DNA from: Ruminococcus flavefaciens
Lineage (GTDB): Bacteria > Bacillota > Clostridia > Oscillospirales > Ruminococcaceae
Assembly: GCA_902796705.1 (NCBI GenBank)
Contig: CADBQF010000186.1
Coordinates: 1 to 17,477, forward strand
DNA length: 17,477 bases
Direction: 5' to 3'
The notes beneath the pieces are model-generated. The model was given only the letters and a program-made list of their open reading frames with translations, did no database searches and was not told where the DNA came from. Below are positions 6,716 to 14,246 of the stretch, piece by piece. Position 1 is the stretch's first letter, and every line of letters starts with the position of its first letter. The translations under genes and the position numbers were made by a program.

Positions 6716-7762
6716 ATGTCTTTCTGGATAATCAACCTTTTTGTACCGCTTTTGTCATTTGCCATAGCCGGCGTATCGGGCATATTCCTTGTGCCGTTCC
6801 TTCACAGGATCAAATTCGGCCAGCCTATCAAGACCGAGGACGGCCCTCAATGGCACGCCAAAAAGCAGGGAACTCCGACAATGGGCGGATTCATGTTCAT
6901 CATATCGAGCATCATAACAGCTTTTGCAGGCTACTGGATATACAGGCTGAGATCAGGCATAGACATGACGAGCAAAGCGAATCATGATTCTTTCTACAGA
7001 CTCCTTGCCTGCATCGTGTTCTCGGCACTTTTCGGACTCATCGGATTCATCGATGACTACCTGAAAGTCGCAAGGAAGAAGAACGACGGCCTCACCCCGT
7101 GGCAGAAAGTAGCCATGCAGGTCGTATTCGCAGTAGGGTTCCTGTTCGTACTGAGCAGAACAGGCGATACGTCTGACTGTATCGACCTCGGATTCTGGAA
7201 GACTCCCTCACTGGGCATATTCTACCATATACTCATGATACCGGTGATAATCTACCTTACAAACGCAGTAAATCTCACAGACGGCATAGACGGACTGTGC
7301 GGCTCGGTAACGCTCGTTTCGATGCTCACATTCACAGTTGCGTGTGCGATACTCCGTCAGGAAGAGATATCATATTTTGCAATGGCAGTAGCAGGCGGCT
7401 GTCTGGGATTCCTCATCTGGAACCTCAATCCGGCTAAATGCTTCATGGGCGATACAGGCTCGATGTTCCTCGGAGCTGCCGTCACAGCAGTAGGTCTTGC
7501 ACTTCACAAGCATCTGCTCCTCCTGCTCGTTGCAATGGTATATATAATAGAAGCCCTTTCAGTAGTTATACAGGTATCATATTTCAAGTACACAAAGAAG
7601 AGAAGTCCCGATCATCAGGGTAAGAGGATATTCAAGATGACACCTATCCACCACCACTTCGAGATGAGCGGATTCAGTGAATACAAGATAGTCATAACAT
7701 TTTCGCTGGCAGGCATTATTTTCGGTACACTGGGCATAATATTGCTCAGAGTGTTCGGATGA
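6716..7762 (+). CDS. mraY: Phospho-N-acetylmuramoyl-pentapeptide-transferase MraY
   Basis: MraY is an integral membrane enzyme that transfers phospho-MurNAc-pentapeptide from UDP to undecaprenyl phosphate, making lipid I. The 348 residues form about ten hydrophobic segments. Family motifs are present in order: TPTMGGFMF (53-61), DDYLKV (113-118) with the Asp pair, NLTDGIDGL (186-194), FMGDTGSM (243-250) and HHHFEMSG (312-319). AGGAG at 6699-6703 lies 12 bases before the ATG, a long spacing, and a second purine run GAGAG is nearer. It opens the second unit. In Bacillus-type clusters murD follows, but here ftsW comes next after 26 bases. Confidence 0.97.
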   Translation: MSFWIINLFVPLLSFAIAGVSGIFLVPFLHRIKFGQPIKTEDGPQWHAKKQGTPTMGGFMFIISSIITAFAGYWIYRLRSGIDMTSKANHDSFYRLLACIVFSALFGLIGFIDDYLKVARKKNDGLTPWQKVAMQVVFAVGFLFVLSRTGDTSDCIDLGFWKTPSLGIFYHILMIPVIIYLTNAVNLTDGIDGLCGSVTLVSMLTFTVACAILRQEEISYFAMAVAGGCLGFLIWNLNPAKCFMGDTGSMFLGAAVTAVGLALHKHLLLLLVAMVYIIEALSVVIQVSYFKYTKKRSPDHQGKRIFKMTPIHHHFEMSGFSEYKIVITFSLAGIIFGTLGIILLRVFG

Positions 7763-7788
7763 TCTATCCTGCGTTTTAAGGAGGAAAA

Positions 7789-9078
7789 ATGGCGGCAAGC
7801 AATAAAAGCAGAAAAAGTTCCTCACCCGGTCTTCTCAGGTCATTTGTGGGCGAGAGAAGAAACGGAGATATGAGCCTTTCGTTCTTTGCATACGTGATGA
7901 TACTGCTCGTAGTCGGACTGGTCATGATGTCGTCAGCGAGTTACGCATGGGCGTACAGCGACGAGGGCGACGGCCTTTTCTATGCGAAGAACCAGGCGAA
8001 AAATGCAGCTATAGGCTTTGTAGCTATGATATTCTTCATGAAAATGGATTACCATAATTTCAAGAAGATAAAACTTCCGCTGCTGAAAAAATTCAACATA
8101 GCCGGCCTGATGTATATAGTCGGCATCATACTGCTCGTACTCGTTCTTGCGATAGGTAACGACGAGGGCGGTTCAATGGGAGCGAAGAGGTGGCTCGATA
8201 TAGGCCCTGTAGGTTTCCAGCCGTCGGAGTTCGCTAAACTTGCGATAATCATATTTTTCGCATACAACATGGAACGTGACGGACGAAGAATGAACAAGAT
8301 CACCGTAGGTATCCTGAAATATGCGGTATTTGTCGGTGTTTACGTGGCTCTGCTCTATTTTGAGCCGCATATCTCAGGTATCATGCTCGTCGGCTGTATC
8401 GCAATAGCCATGATACTCTGCGGAGGAGCGAACAGGAGGCAATTCCTCCTGCTGGGCATAACCGCTCTGACAGCAGCCGTCGGCGTAATAGGATATCAGG
8501 CGACTGTCCCCGGAAGTTACGTATCAGTCCGTATCAAGTCATGGAAAGATCCCTTTGCAGATGTACTCAACGATACGTGGCAGACAGCAAACTCGCTCAT
8601 AGCTATCGGTTCGGGCGGACTTTTCGGCCTCGGACTCGGAAACTCCAGACAGAAGTACCTCTACCTCCCGGAGACGAAGAACGACTTCGTTTTCCCGATA
8701 GTATGCGAGGAGCTTGGATTCGTCGGAGCGTTGGCGATAATCATAGTATTCTTCCTTCTTGTAGTAGAGGGATATTCCATAGCAGTCCGCTGCAAGGACA
8801 GATTCGGTATGCTCATAGCTGTAGGCATAACTACACAGATAGGCATACAGACAGTCCTCAATCTCGCCGTTGTAAGCAATCTCATACCGAATACCGGTAT
8901 CAGCCTGCCGTTTTTCAGCTACGGCGGAACGGCTCTGATAATGCAGCTTGCGGAAATGGGCATCATGCTCAATATCTCGCAGCAGCGGTATTATCCCGAT
9001 GAAGAGGAGAAGAAGTCTGCTCCACCCGTAAAGAGCGGAGGCAGCGAAACGATACACGAAGAACTCAAAGGTGCGTAA
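7789..9078 (+). CDS. ftsW: Septal peptidoglycan glycosyltransferase FtsW/SpoVE (SEDS family)
   Basis: This SEDS protein polymerises lipid II into glycan strands and works with the FtsI-type PBP. It has 429 residues with many membrane helices. Family features include the GPVGFQPSEFAKL segment, the large outer loop containing TKNDFVFP (Asp299 corresponds to the essential Asp of SEDS enzymes) and NTGISLPFFSYGGTALI near the end. The N-terminus (about 25 residues) and C-terminus (about 35 residues) are charged and cytoplasmic. AAGGAGG (7778-7784) lies 4 bases before the ATG. FtsW and SpoVE cannot be told apart from sequence alone; the single copy here, beside murG, favours a division role. Confidence 0.95.
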   Translation: MAASNKSRKSSSPGLLRSFVGERRNGDMSLSFFAYVMILLVVGLVMMSSASYAWAYSDEGDGLFYAKNQAKNAAIGFVAMIFFMKMDYHNFKKIKLPLLKKFNIAGLMYIVGIILLVLVLAIGNDEGGSMGAKRWLDIGPVGFQPSEFAKLAIIIFFAYNMERDGRRMNKITVGILKYAVFVGVYVALLYFEPHISGIMLVGCIAIAMILCGGANRRQFLLLGITALTAAVGVIGYQATVPGSYVSVRIKSWKDPFADVLNDTWQTANSLIAIGSGGLFGLGLGNSRQKYLYLPETKNDFVFPIVCEELGFVGALAIIIVFFLLVVEGYSIAVRCKDRFGMLIAVGITTQIGIQTVLNLAVVSNLIPNTGISLPFFSYGGTALIMQLAEMGIMLNISQQRYYPDEEEKKSAPPVKSGGSETIHEELKGA

Positions 9079-9090
9079 AGGAGCATATCA

Positions 9091-10230
9091 ATGAAGGTAC
9101 TCATAGCCTGCGGCGGTACGGGAGGACATATCAATCCCGGACTTGCGATCGCAGATATCATAAAGTCAGCATATCCAGATACAGAATTCCTCTTTGCAGG
9201 TACTCCCAAGGGCATGGAGGCAAAACTCGTCCCGAAGGCAGGATACAGGCTGGAGACTATAAAAGTAGCCGGCTTCCAGAGAAAGATCTCCCTTGAAAAT
9301 ATCGGAAGGAACATAAAAGCCGCTGCATACCTTGCAGCTTCCGGCAAGCGTGCAAAGGAGATAATCAGCGGATTCAAACCTGATATAGCTATCGGTACAG
9401 GCGGATATGCAGCCGGCCCTGTCATCAGGAAAGCGGCACGCATGGGTATCCCGACAGCTATCCACGAGCAGAATGCCTATCCGGGCGTTACGAATAAGCT
9501 CCTCTCAAAAGAGGTGGACTATGTGATGCTCACTGTCAGGGAAGCTCTTGATTATATGGATAAGTCGAAATTCGAGTACAGCGTAACAGGCCTTCCTGTC
9601 CGCAGCAATATAAATACCATGTCAAAGGCAGAGGCAAGACAGAAGCTCGGATTTGACGACAGTTTCACGATACTCTCTTTCGGCGGAAGCCTCGGTGCAG
9701 GCTGTATCAATGAGACAATGGAAGCCGTTATAAAGTGGCATACCGGAAAAGGCCTTGCAGTAAACCATATCCACGGATACGGCGGAATGGGAAAGGATAC
9801 TTTCCCGCAGGCGATGAAAGCAGCAGGCATACCGCTCAAAAACAGCCGTCTGAGGATAACGGAGTACATCAACGACATGGACGTGTGCCTTGCAGCAGCA
9901 GACCTCGTTATCTGCCGTTCAGGTGCATCGACTCTTGCTGAACTTGAAGCAGCCGGAAAAGCGTCCATACTTATCCCTTCGCCTATAGTTGCAGGAAATC
10001 ACCAGTATCACAATGCTATGGTACTCGGAAAAGCCGGAGCTGCTGTGGTCATCGAACAGAAGGATATCACGAACGACAAGATGATCGCTGAGATAGAAAA
10101 GCTCTACGGCGACCGTGACAAAGTTGAGTCTATGTCAGCAAGTGCCGCAAAGCTCCACCTCTCTGATACGAACGAGAGGATACTTGCCGTTATAAAGAAA
10201 CTCATCGAAAAAGGCAAAAAGAAAGCCTGA
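9091..10230 (+). CDS. murG: UDP-N-acetylglucosamine--lipid I N-acetylglucosaminyltransferase MurG
   Basis: MurG is a peripheral membrane GT-B enzyme that adds GlcNAc to lipid I to give lipid II. The 379-residue protein has the glycine loop GGTGGH at 8-13, GTGGYAAGPV and HEQNAYPG in the N-terminal domain, FGGSLGAGCIN at the start of the C-terminal domain, and the donor-binding segment CRSGASTLAELEAAGKAS followed by GNHQYHNA. The family loop usually reads GGSxGA-xx-LN; here CIN replaces the hydrophobic-Leu part. AAAGGAG overlaps the ftsW stop and lies 7 bases before the ATG, so the two genes are probably coupled. Confidence 0.97.
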   Translation: MKVLIACGGTGGHINPGLAIADIIKSAYPDTEFLFAGTPKGMEAKLVPKAGYRLETIKVAGFQRKISLENIGRNIKAAAYLAASGKRAKEIISGFKPDIAIGTGGYAAGPVIRKAARMGIPTAIHEQNAYPGVTNKLLSKEVDYVMLTVREALDYMDKSKFEYSVTGLPVRSNINTMSKAEARQKLGFDDSFTILSFGGSLGAGCINETMEAVIKWHTGKGLAVNHIHGYGGMGKDTFPQAMKAAGIPLKNSRLRITEYINDMDVCLAAADLVICRSGASTLAELEAAGKASILIPSPIVAGNHQYHNAMVLGKAGAAVVIEQKDITNDKMIAEIEKLYGDRDKVESMSASAAKLHLSDTNERILAVIKKLIEKGKKKA

Positions 10231-10286
10231 GTAGCATTGACCGCCCCGTCAGCATATTATACACAAAAGTGCTGTGAGGTGGTACA

Positions 10287-11546
10287 ATGCAGAAACTTAT
10301 TATAAACGGAGGAAAACGTCTTCACGGCGAACTTTCCCTCCAGGGCAGCAAGAACAGTGCTTTGCCTGTTATGGCAGCAGCACTTCTTTGTGAAGATACA
10401 GTCGAACTCACGAACTGTCCGGTGCTTACCGATGTGTATTCGGCATCGAGGATACTCAATCATCTCGGCTGTCAGTGCAGTTTTTCCGGCAGCAGAGCCG
10501 TTATATCAGCCGGTTCGGTCACGAAAACGGAGATACCGGAAGAACTCATGCGTGAGATGCGTTCCTCCATAATGTTCATGGGAGCGATGCTCGGCAGGAC
10601 GGGGGAGTGTACGGTGAGTATCCCCGGCGGCTGCGAGCTCGGCCCACGTCCGATAGATATGCACCTTGCCGCTATGAGGAAAATGGGCATCGATATACGT
10701 GAGAGCATGGGAAGGATAATATGCCATGCCCCCTCCGGAAGAGCGAAGGGAGCAAGGATATCGCTCGCATTCCCGTCAGTCGGTGCTACGGAGAATATAC
10801 TTCTCTGTGCAGTAACAGCGGAGGGCGATACAGTCATAAACAATGCCGCCCGTGAACCGGAGATATGCGATCTCTGCGGTTTCCTGCGTTCATGCGGTGC
10901 GGAGATAAAAGGCGACGGCGAGAGCCGCATCGTCATAAAAGGAAAAAATAAGCTCCACGGCTGCACCTACCGCATCATGCCTGACAGGATAGCCGGTGCT
11001 ACTTATCTGTCCATGACAGCCGCCGCCGGAGGAGAGATGATACTTACAAACGCCTGCGTTCAGGAAATGGAACCGTTCATATCCGTTCTTGAACAGACGG
11101 GATGCAGTATTTCCGCAAAGGGAGATACGATCTACCTAAGGAGCGGGGCGAGGCTTCGTTCTGTAAAGGAGCGTATCCGCACCATGCCGCACCCCGGATT
11201 CCCGACAGATGCTCAGGCAGTCCTCATGGCTGCACTGACGAAAGCTGACGGAACGAGCATATTCGAGGAAAATATCTTCGACTGCCGCTACAGGCATTCG
11301 GAAGCTCTCATAAAAATGGGAGCAGATATACAGGTACTCGGAAAAGTTGCAGTAGTGAAGGGAGTTCCGTCACTTCACGGAGCTGCCTGTGAAGCAACTG
11401 ACCTGCGTGGAGGAGCTGCAATGGTATGTGCAGCCCTTGCAGCAGAGGGAAGATCGGTCATAACAAAGATCTCTCATATCGACAGAGGATATGAGAAGAT
11501 AGAGGAAGCAGTGAGAACTCTCGGCGGTGACATAGTGAGAGTCTGA
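10287..11546 (+). CDS. murA: UDP-N-acetylglucosamine 1-carboxyvinyltransferase MurA
   Basis: MurA makes the first committed step of peptidoglycan synthesis in the cytoplasm, transferring enolpyruvate from PEP to UDP-GlcNAc. It has 419 residues with QGSKNSALP carrying the conserved Lys22-Asn23, and the active-site loop PGGCELGPRPIDMH with Cys116, the residue that fosfomycin modifies in the family. A second conserved stretch, PHPGFPTDAQA, follows. Because Cys is present, sensitivity to fosfomycin would be expected at target level; this is inference. GAGGTGG (10276-10282) precedes the ATG. It sits between murG and ftsQ, where Bacillus has murB. A 56-base gap separates it from murG with no clear promoter. 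Confidence 0.96.
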   Translation: MQKLIINGGKRLHGELSLQGSKNSALPVMAAALLCEDTVELTNCPVLTDVYSASRILNHLGCQCSFSGSRAVISAGSVTKTEIPEELMREMRSSIMFMGAMLGRTGECTVSIPGGCELGPRPIDMHLAAMRKMGIDIRESMGRIICHAPSGRAKGARISLAFPSVGATENILLCAVTAEGDTVINNAAREPEICDLCGFLRSCGAEIKGDGESRIVIKGKNKLHGCTYRIMPDRIAGATYLSMTAAAGGEMILTNACVQEMEPFISVLEQTGCSISAKGDTIYLRSGARLRSVKERIRTMPHPGFPTDAQAVLMAALTKADGTSIFEENIFDCRYRHSEALIKMGADIQVLGKVAVVKGVPSLHGAACEATDLRGGAAMVCAALAAEGRSVITKISHIDRGYEKIEEAVRTLGGDIVRV

Positions 11547-11562
11547 TAAGGTTGGAGTGTAT

Positions 11563-12687
11563 ATGAAAGATGTTGTAAAAACAAACGTTGAAAGGCAGCC
11601 GAGCGGCAAGCGAATGAGACGCCGCCGGCGTATGTGGAACATATACGTGCTTATAGTCGTTATACTTGTAATGAGCATAGGAGTAACGATCTGCATGACG
11701 TTCCTTTTCAATATAAATGAGATACGTGTCTCAGGAGAGTCTGATATGTATACGGCTACAGAGATAGTCGCTGCATCAGGCATAAATGAGGGAGATAATC
11801 TGTTCAGGCTCGATAAGAAAAAGGCGAGGGAGCAGATACTCAAAGAGCTTATCTATGTTGAAGACGTTACGATCAACAAGGATTTCCCGTCAGCTATAGA
11901 GATAAAAGTCACACGGAGCATACCGGCATTCAATGTGAACTATGACGGAGGCACGCTCGTCGTTAGCCGCAGCGGAAAGATCCTCGAAGATAACCGCTTT
12001 GTAGCAGACGGTATCCCGGTCATCTACGGATTAGAGCCTGCTGACTGCACTCCCGGAAAACAGGTGACGACCGAGAACGAACATAAGTACGAAGCTTTCA
12101 GCGAACTTATGAAGACGGCAAACAGCAACAACAGCATCGGCATATCATCAGTCGATATGACAGATGAATTCAATATAATCGTCAACTACCACAACGGAAT
12201 GGTCTTCAAAATGGGCAACTGGAACGATGTAGAGTATAAACTCGACCTTGCATTCACTGTAATGAACGATGAGACTATGCGTGGCAAAAAAGGCTATCTG
12301 ACGATGATCGGCACGAATCAGTGTATGTACAGGACGAGTGATGCCAAGCTGGAAAAGGGCGAAGCAGCAGAACCGGCAAGTTCACCTGCTGACGGCAAGA
12401 AGGGTACTATCCCCGATGAACAGGTGCAGAACGAGGCAAATCCCGAACAGGAGGCTATTTTCAGCGAGTATAACGCCCACCTCGGAGAAGATACCGAACC
12501 CGGATACGATATAGACGAGTACGCCGGAGAAGAGGGAGCAGAAGGCAGCGGCGAAGAGTACTACGGCGATGAATACGGCTACGGATATGACTACCAGCAG
12601 CAGGACTACGGCGGGGATCAGGGATACTACGGAGACGATCAGTACTACGGAGAAGACCAGTATTACGGAGAGGATTATAACTGGTGA
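11563..12687 (+). CDS. divIB: Cell division protein FtsQ/DivIB with a tyrosine-rich acidic C-terminal tail
   Basis: FtsQ/DivIB is a bitopic scaffold of the septal synthase. The 374-residue protein has a basic cytoplasmic start (RMRRRRR), one membrane helix at about 26-49, a POTRA domain at about 50-119 (INEIRVSGES to VTRSIPAFNV) and the beta domain to about 260. The tail from about 265 is unusual: no Lys or Arg after residue 280, many Glu/Asp/Gly/Gln, 16 Tyr in the last 60 residues, repeats of the type QYYGED, and a DYNW end. By topology it lies outside the membrane. The ATG at 11563 is chosen with GGAG (11554-11557) 5 bases before it; a GTG at 11557 is an alternative two codons upstream. It ends the mraY unit. 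Confidence 0.9.
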   Translation: MKDVVKTNVERQPSGKRMRRRRRMWNIYVLIVVILVMSIGVTICMTFLFNINEIRVSGESDMYTATEIVAASGINEGDNLFRLDKKKAREQILKELIYVEDVTINKDFPSAIEIKVTRSIPAFNVNYDGGTLVVSRSGKILEDNRFVADGIPVIYGLEPADCTPGKQVTTENEHKYEAFSELMKTANSNNSIGISSVDMTDEFNIIVNYHNGMVFKMGNWNDVEYKLDLAFTVMNDETMRGKKGYLTMIGTNQCMYRTSDAKLEKGEAAEPASSPADGKKGTIPDEQVQNEANPEQEAIFSEYNAHLGEDTEPGYDIDEYAGEEGAEGSGEEYYGDEYGYGYDYQQQDYGGDQGYYGDDQYYGEDQYYGEDYNW

Positions 12688-12710
12688 TAAAAATATATAA
12701 AATCACTTTT
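12684..12710 (+). terminator. Weak terminator-like hairpin after divIB
   Basis: GTGAT (12684-12688) and ATCAC (12702-12706) enclose an all-A/T 13-base loop, followed by TTTT. The stem is only 5 bp and overlaps the stop codon, so strength is doubtful. It may partly separate the mraY unit from ftsZ. Confidence 0.25.
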
Positions 12711-12745
12711 GATGTGCAGAAAAAATTTGTCAGATGTGCAGAAAA
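12711..12745 (+). repeat. 13-bp perfect direct repeat upstream of the ftsZ promoter
   Basis: GATGTGCAGAAAA occurs at 12711-12723 and again at 12733-12745, starts 22 bp apart (about two helical turns). Both lie upstream of the -35 box at 12767. The spacing suits a dimeric or cooperative DNA-binding regulator on one face of the DNA. No known motif is recognised. Confidence 0.5.
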
Positions 12746-12766
12746 TAAAAAATCTTTATCTTAGAC

Positions 12767-12795
12767 TTGCATTAGAGTTTAGTTTATGATAAAAT
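12767..12795 (+). promoter_or_regulatory. Promoter of ftsZ
   Basis: TTGCAT (12767-12772) is followed after 17 bases by TAAAAT (12790-12795). Both differ from consensus at one position. The start would be near 12802, giving a leader of about 65 bases before the ATG. Confidence 0.6.
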
Positions 12796-12866
12796 AATAA
12801 GGGAATTTGTATATTGAAATTTTTTGATTTTTAATAAAATTCAGGTAATGCATAGGAGGAGTAAAA

Positions 12867-14030
12867 ATGTCAGATTTCAACTATGAGGAAGCACTCGAAC
12901 CCGATGTTAATATTAAGGTCATCGGTGTCGGCGGCGGCGGCGGAAACGCTGTGAACTGTATGGTAGAGTCGGGTGTTAATAATATAGAGTATATCGCTAT
13001 CAATACAGATGCAAAGGCTCTTAACAAGTCCAAGGCTACCACAAGGATACCGATCGGTGCAAAGCTCACAAAGGGCAGAGGTGCAGGTAATAAGCCTGAG
13101 ATCGGTCAGCGTAGTGCCGAAGAGAACCGTGACGAGATCGAAACACACCTCAAGGGTGCTGATATGATCTTCATTACTGCCGGCATGGGCGGCGGTACAG
13201 GTACAGGTGCAGCTCCTGTCGTTGCAAAGATCGCAAAGGAAATGGATATACTCACCGTTGCAGTTGTTACCAAGCCGTTCCTCTTCGAGAGAGAGCAGAA
13301 AATGGCTCAGGCTGAAAAAGGTATAGCTGAACTCAAGAAGTATGTTGATTCACTTATCGTTATCCCGAACGAAAGACTTCTCGTAGGTCTTGACAAGCCG
13401 CTCACTATGATGCAGTCATTTGCTCTTTCTGATGATGTCCTCAAGACAGGTGTAAAGAGCATCTCAGACCTCATCGTTGAGGAGGGCTACATAAATCTCG
13501 ACTTTGCCGATGTTTCGACGATCATGAAGGGTGCAGGATATGCACACATGGCTATCGGTCACGGCTCAGGCAAGGACAAGGCAAGAGATGCAGCAAATGC
13601 CGTTATCTCCAGCCCGCTTCTCGAAACATCGATCTCCGGTGCAAAGAGACTCCTTATCAATATCGCTATGTCAGAGGATATCCTTTCTTCCGATGTCGAT
13701 GCAGCTACAAAGATGATAACAGATACCGCTGCTGAAGGCGTTGAGTTCATCTTCGGTACAGCATTCAAGGAAGATATGCAGGATGAGATGACTATCACAG
13801 TGATCGCAGCAGGCTTTGATGATCCTACCGCTCCTGAGACAGACGATGATGAAGCTGCCGCTCAGAACGCAGTACCTACACAGGCACCCGTTCAGGAATC
13901 TGCTCCTGATGACGATGTGATCCCGATAGACAATCCGCTGATCGACAGCCTCGGACTCGGCGGCTCAACAAAAACAAGCTCATCGCAGGACTATGACCTC
14001 GATGATATATTCAAGATGCTCGGCAACTGA
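12867..14030 (+). CDS. ftsZ: Cell division GTPase FtsZ
   Basis: FtsZ polymerises into the cytoplasmic Z ring that recruits the septal machinery. The 387-residue protein has the N-terminal nucleotide loop [10 protein letters not shown], the tubulin signature GGGTGTG at 108-114, and the T7 synergy loop NLDFADV that completes the GTPase site. A disordered acidic and Gln/Pro-rich linker starts near residue 320. The extreme C-terminus reads [14 protein letters not shown] and lacks the IPxFL-type conserved peptide and the basic tail common in other bacteria. AGGAGG (12854-12859) lies 7 bases before the ATG. It is transcribed from its own promoter and ends at a strong terminator, so it is probably a single-gene unit. 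ftsA is not next to it. Confidence 0.97.
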   Translation: MSDFNYEEALEPDVNIKVIGVGGGGGNAVNCMVESGVNNIEYIAINTDAKALNKSKATTRIPIGAKLTKGRGAGNKPEIGQRSAEENRDEIETHLKGADMIFITAGMGGGTGTGAAPVVAKIAKEMDILTVAVVTKPFLFEREQKMAQAEKGIAELKKYVDSLIVIPNERLLVGLDKPLTMMQSFALSDDVLKTGVKSISDLIVEEGYINLDFADVSTIMKGAGYAHMAIGHGSGKDKARDAANAVISSPLLETSISGAKRLLINIAMSEDILSSDVDAATKMITDTAAEGVEFIFGTAFKEDMQDEMTITVIAAGFDDPTAPETDDDEAAAQNAVPTQAPVQESAPDDDVIPIDNPLIDSLGLGGSTKTSSSQDYDLDDIFKMLGN

Positions 14031-14037
14031 TAACAAT

Positions 14038-14068
14038 GCAGCCTCGTATCTGAGGCTGCTTTTCTTTT
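14038..14068 (+). terminator. Strong terminator after ftsZ
   Basis: GCAGCCTC (14038-14045) and GAGGCTGC (14052-14059) form a perfect 8-bp stem with a 6-base loop, followed by TTTTCTTTT. It begins 8 bases after the stop codon of ftsZ. Confidence 0.92.
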
Positions 14069-14148
14069 AGCTGATAAAGTATCTACAGAAATTTAGTGAA
14101 TATAGTAAAATGCACTAAAATCAACGAGAAAATTCTACATATTAGTAA

Positions 14149-14177
14149 TTGAATTATAGTTAAAACTGTGTTATAAT
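14149..14177 (+). promoter_or_regulatory. Extended -10 promoter of the divIVA-like gene
   Basis: TTGAAT (14149-14154) is followed after 17 bases by a perfect TATAAT (14172-14177). TG at 14169-14170, one base before the hexamer, makes an extended -10. This is the closest match to consensus in the window and suggests strong transcription. Confidence 0.75.
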
Positions 14178-14210
14178 TAATGAAAGGCGTAAATTCCCTT
14201 ATAATTTTTG

Positions 14211-14228
14211 CCCCGTTCTTACACGGGG
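14211..14228 (+). other. GC-rich hairpin next to the divIVA-like ribosome binding site
   Basis: CCCCGT (14211-14216) pairs with ACGGGG (14223-14228) around a 6-base loop. It ends 4 bases before AAGGAG (14233-14238). It could protect the mRNA end or affect ribosome access. Confidence 0.4.
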
Positions 14229-14246
14229 GGAAAAGGAGTAATCACA

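Noticed and set aside
10237..10263. TTGACC and TATACA as a promoter for murA
   Set aside because: Spacing is 15 bases and the hexamers are imperfect, in a short 56-base gap inside an operon; not enough to call.
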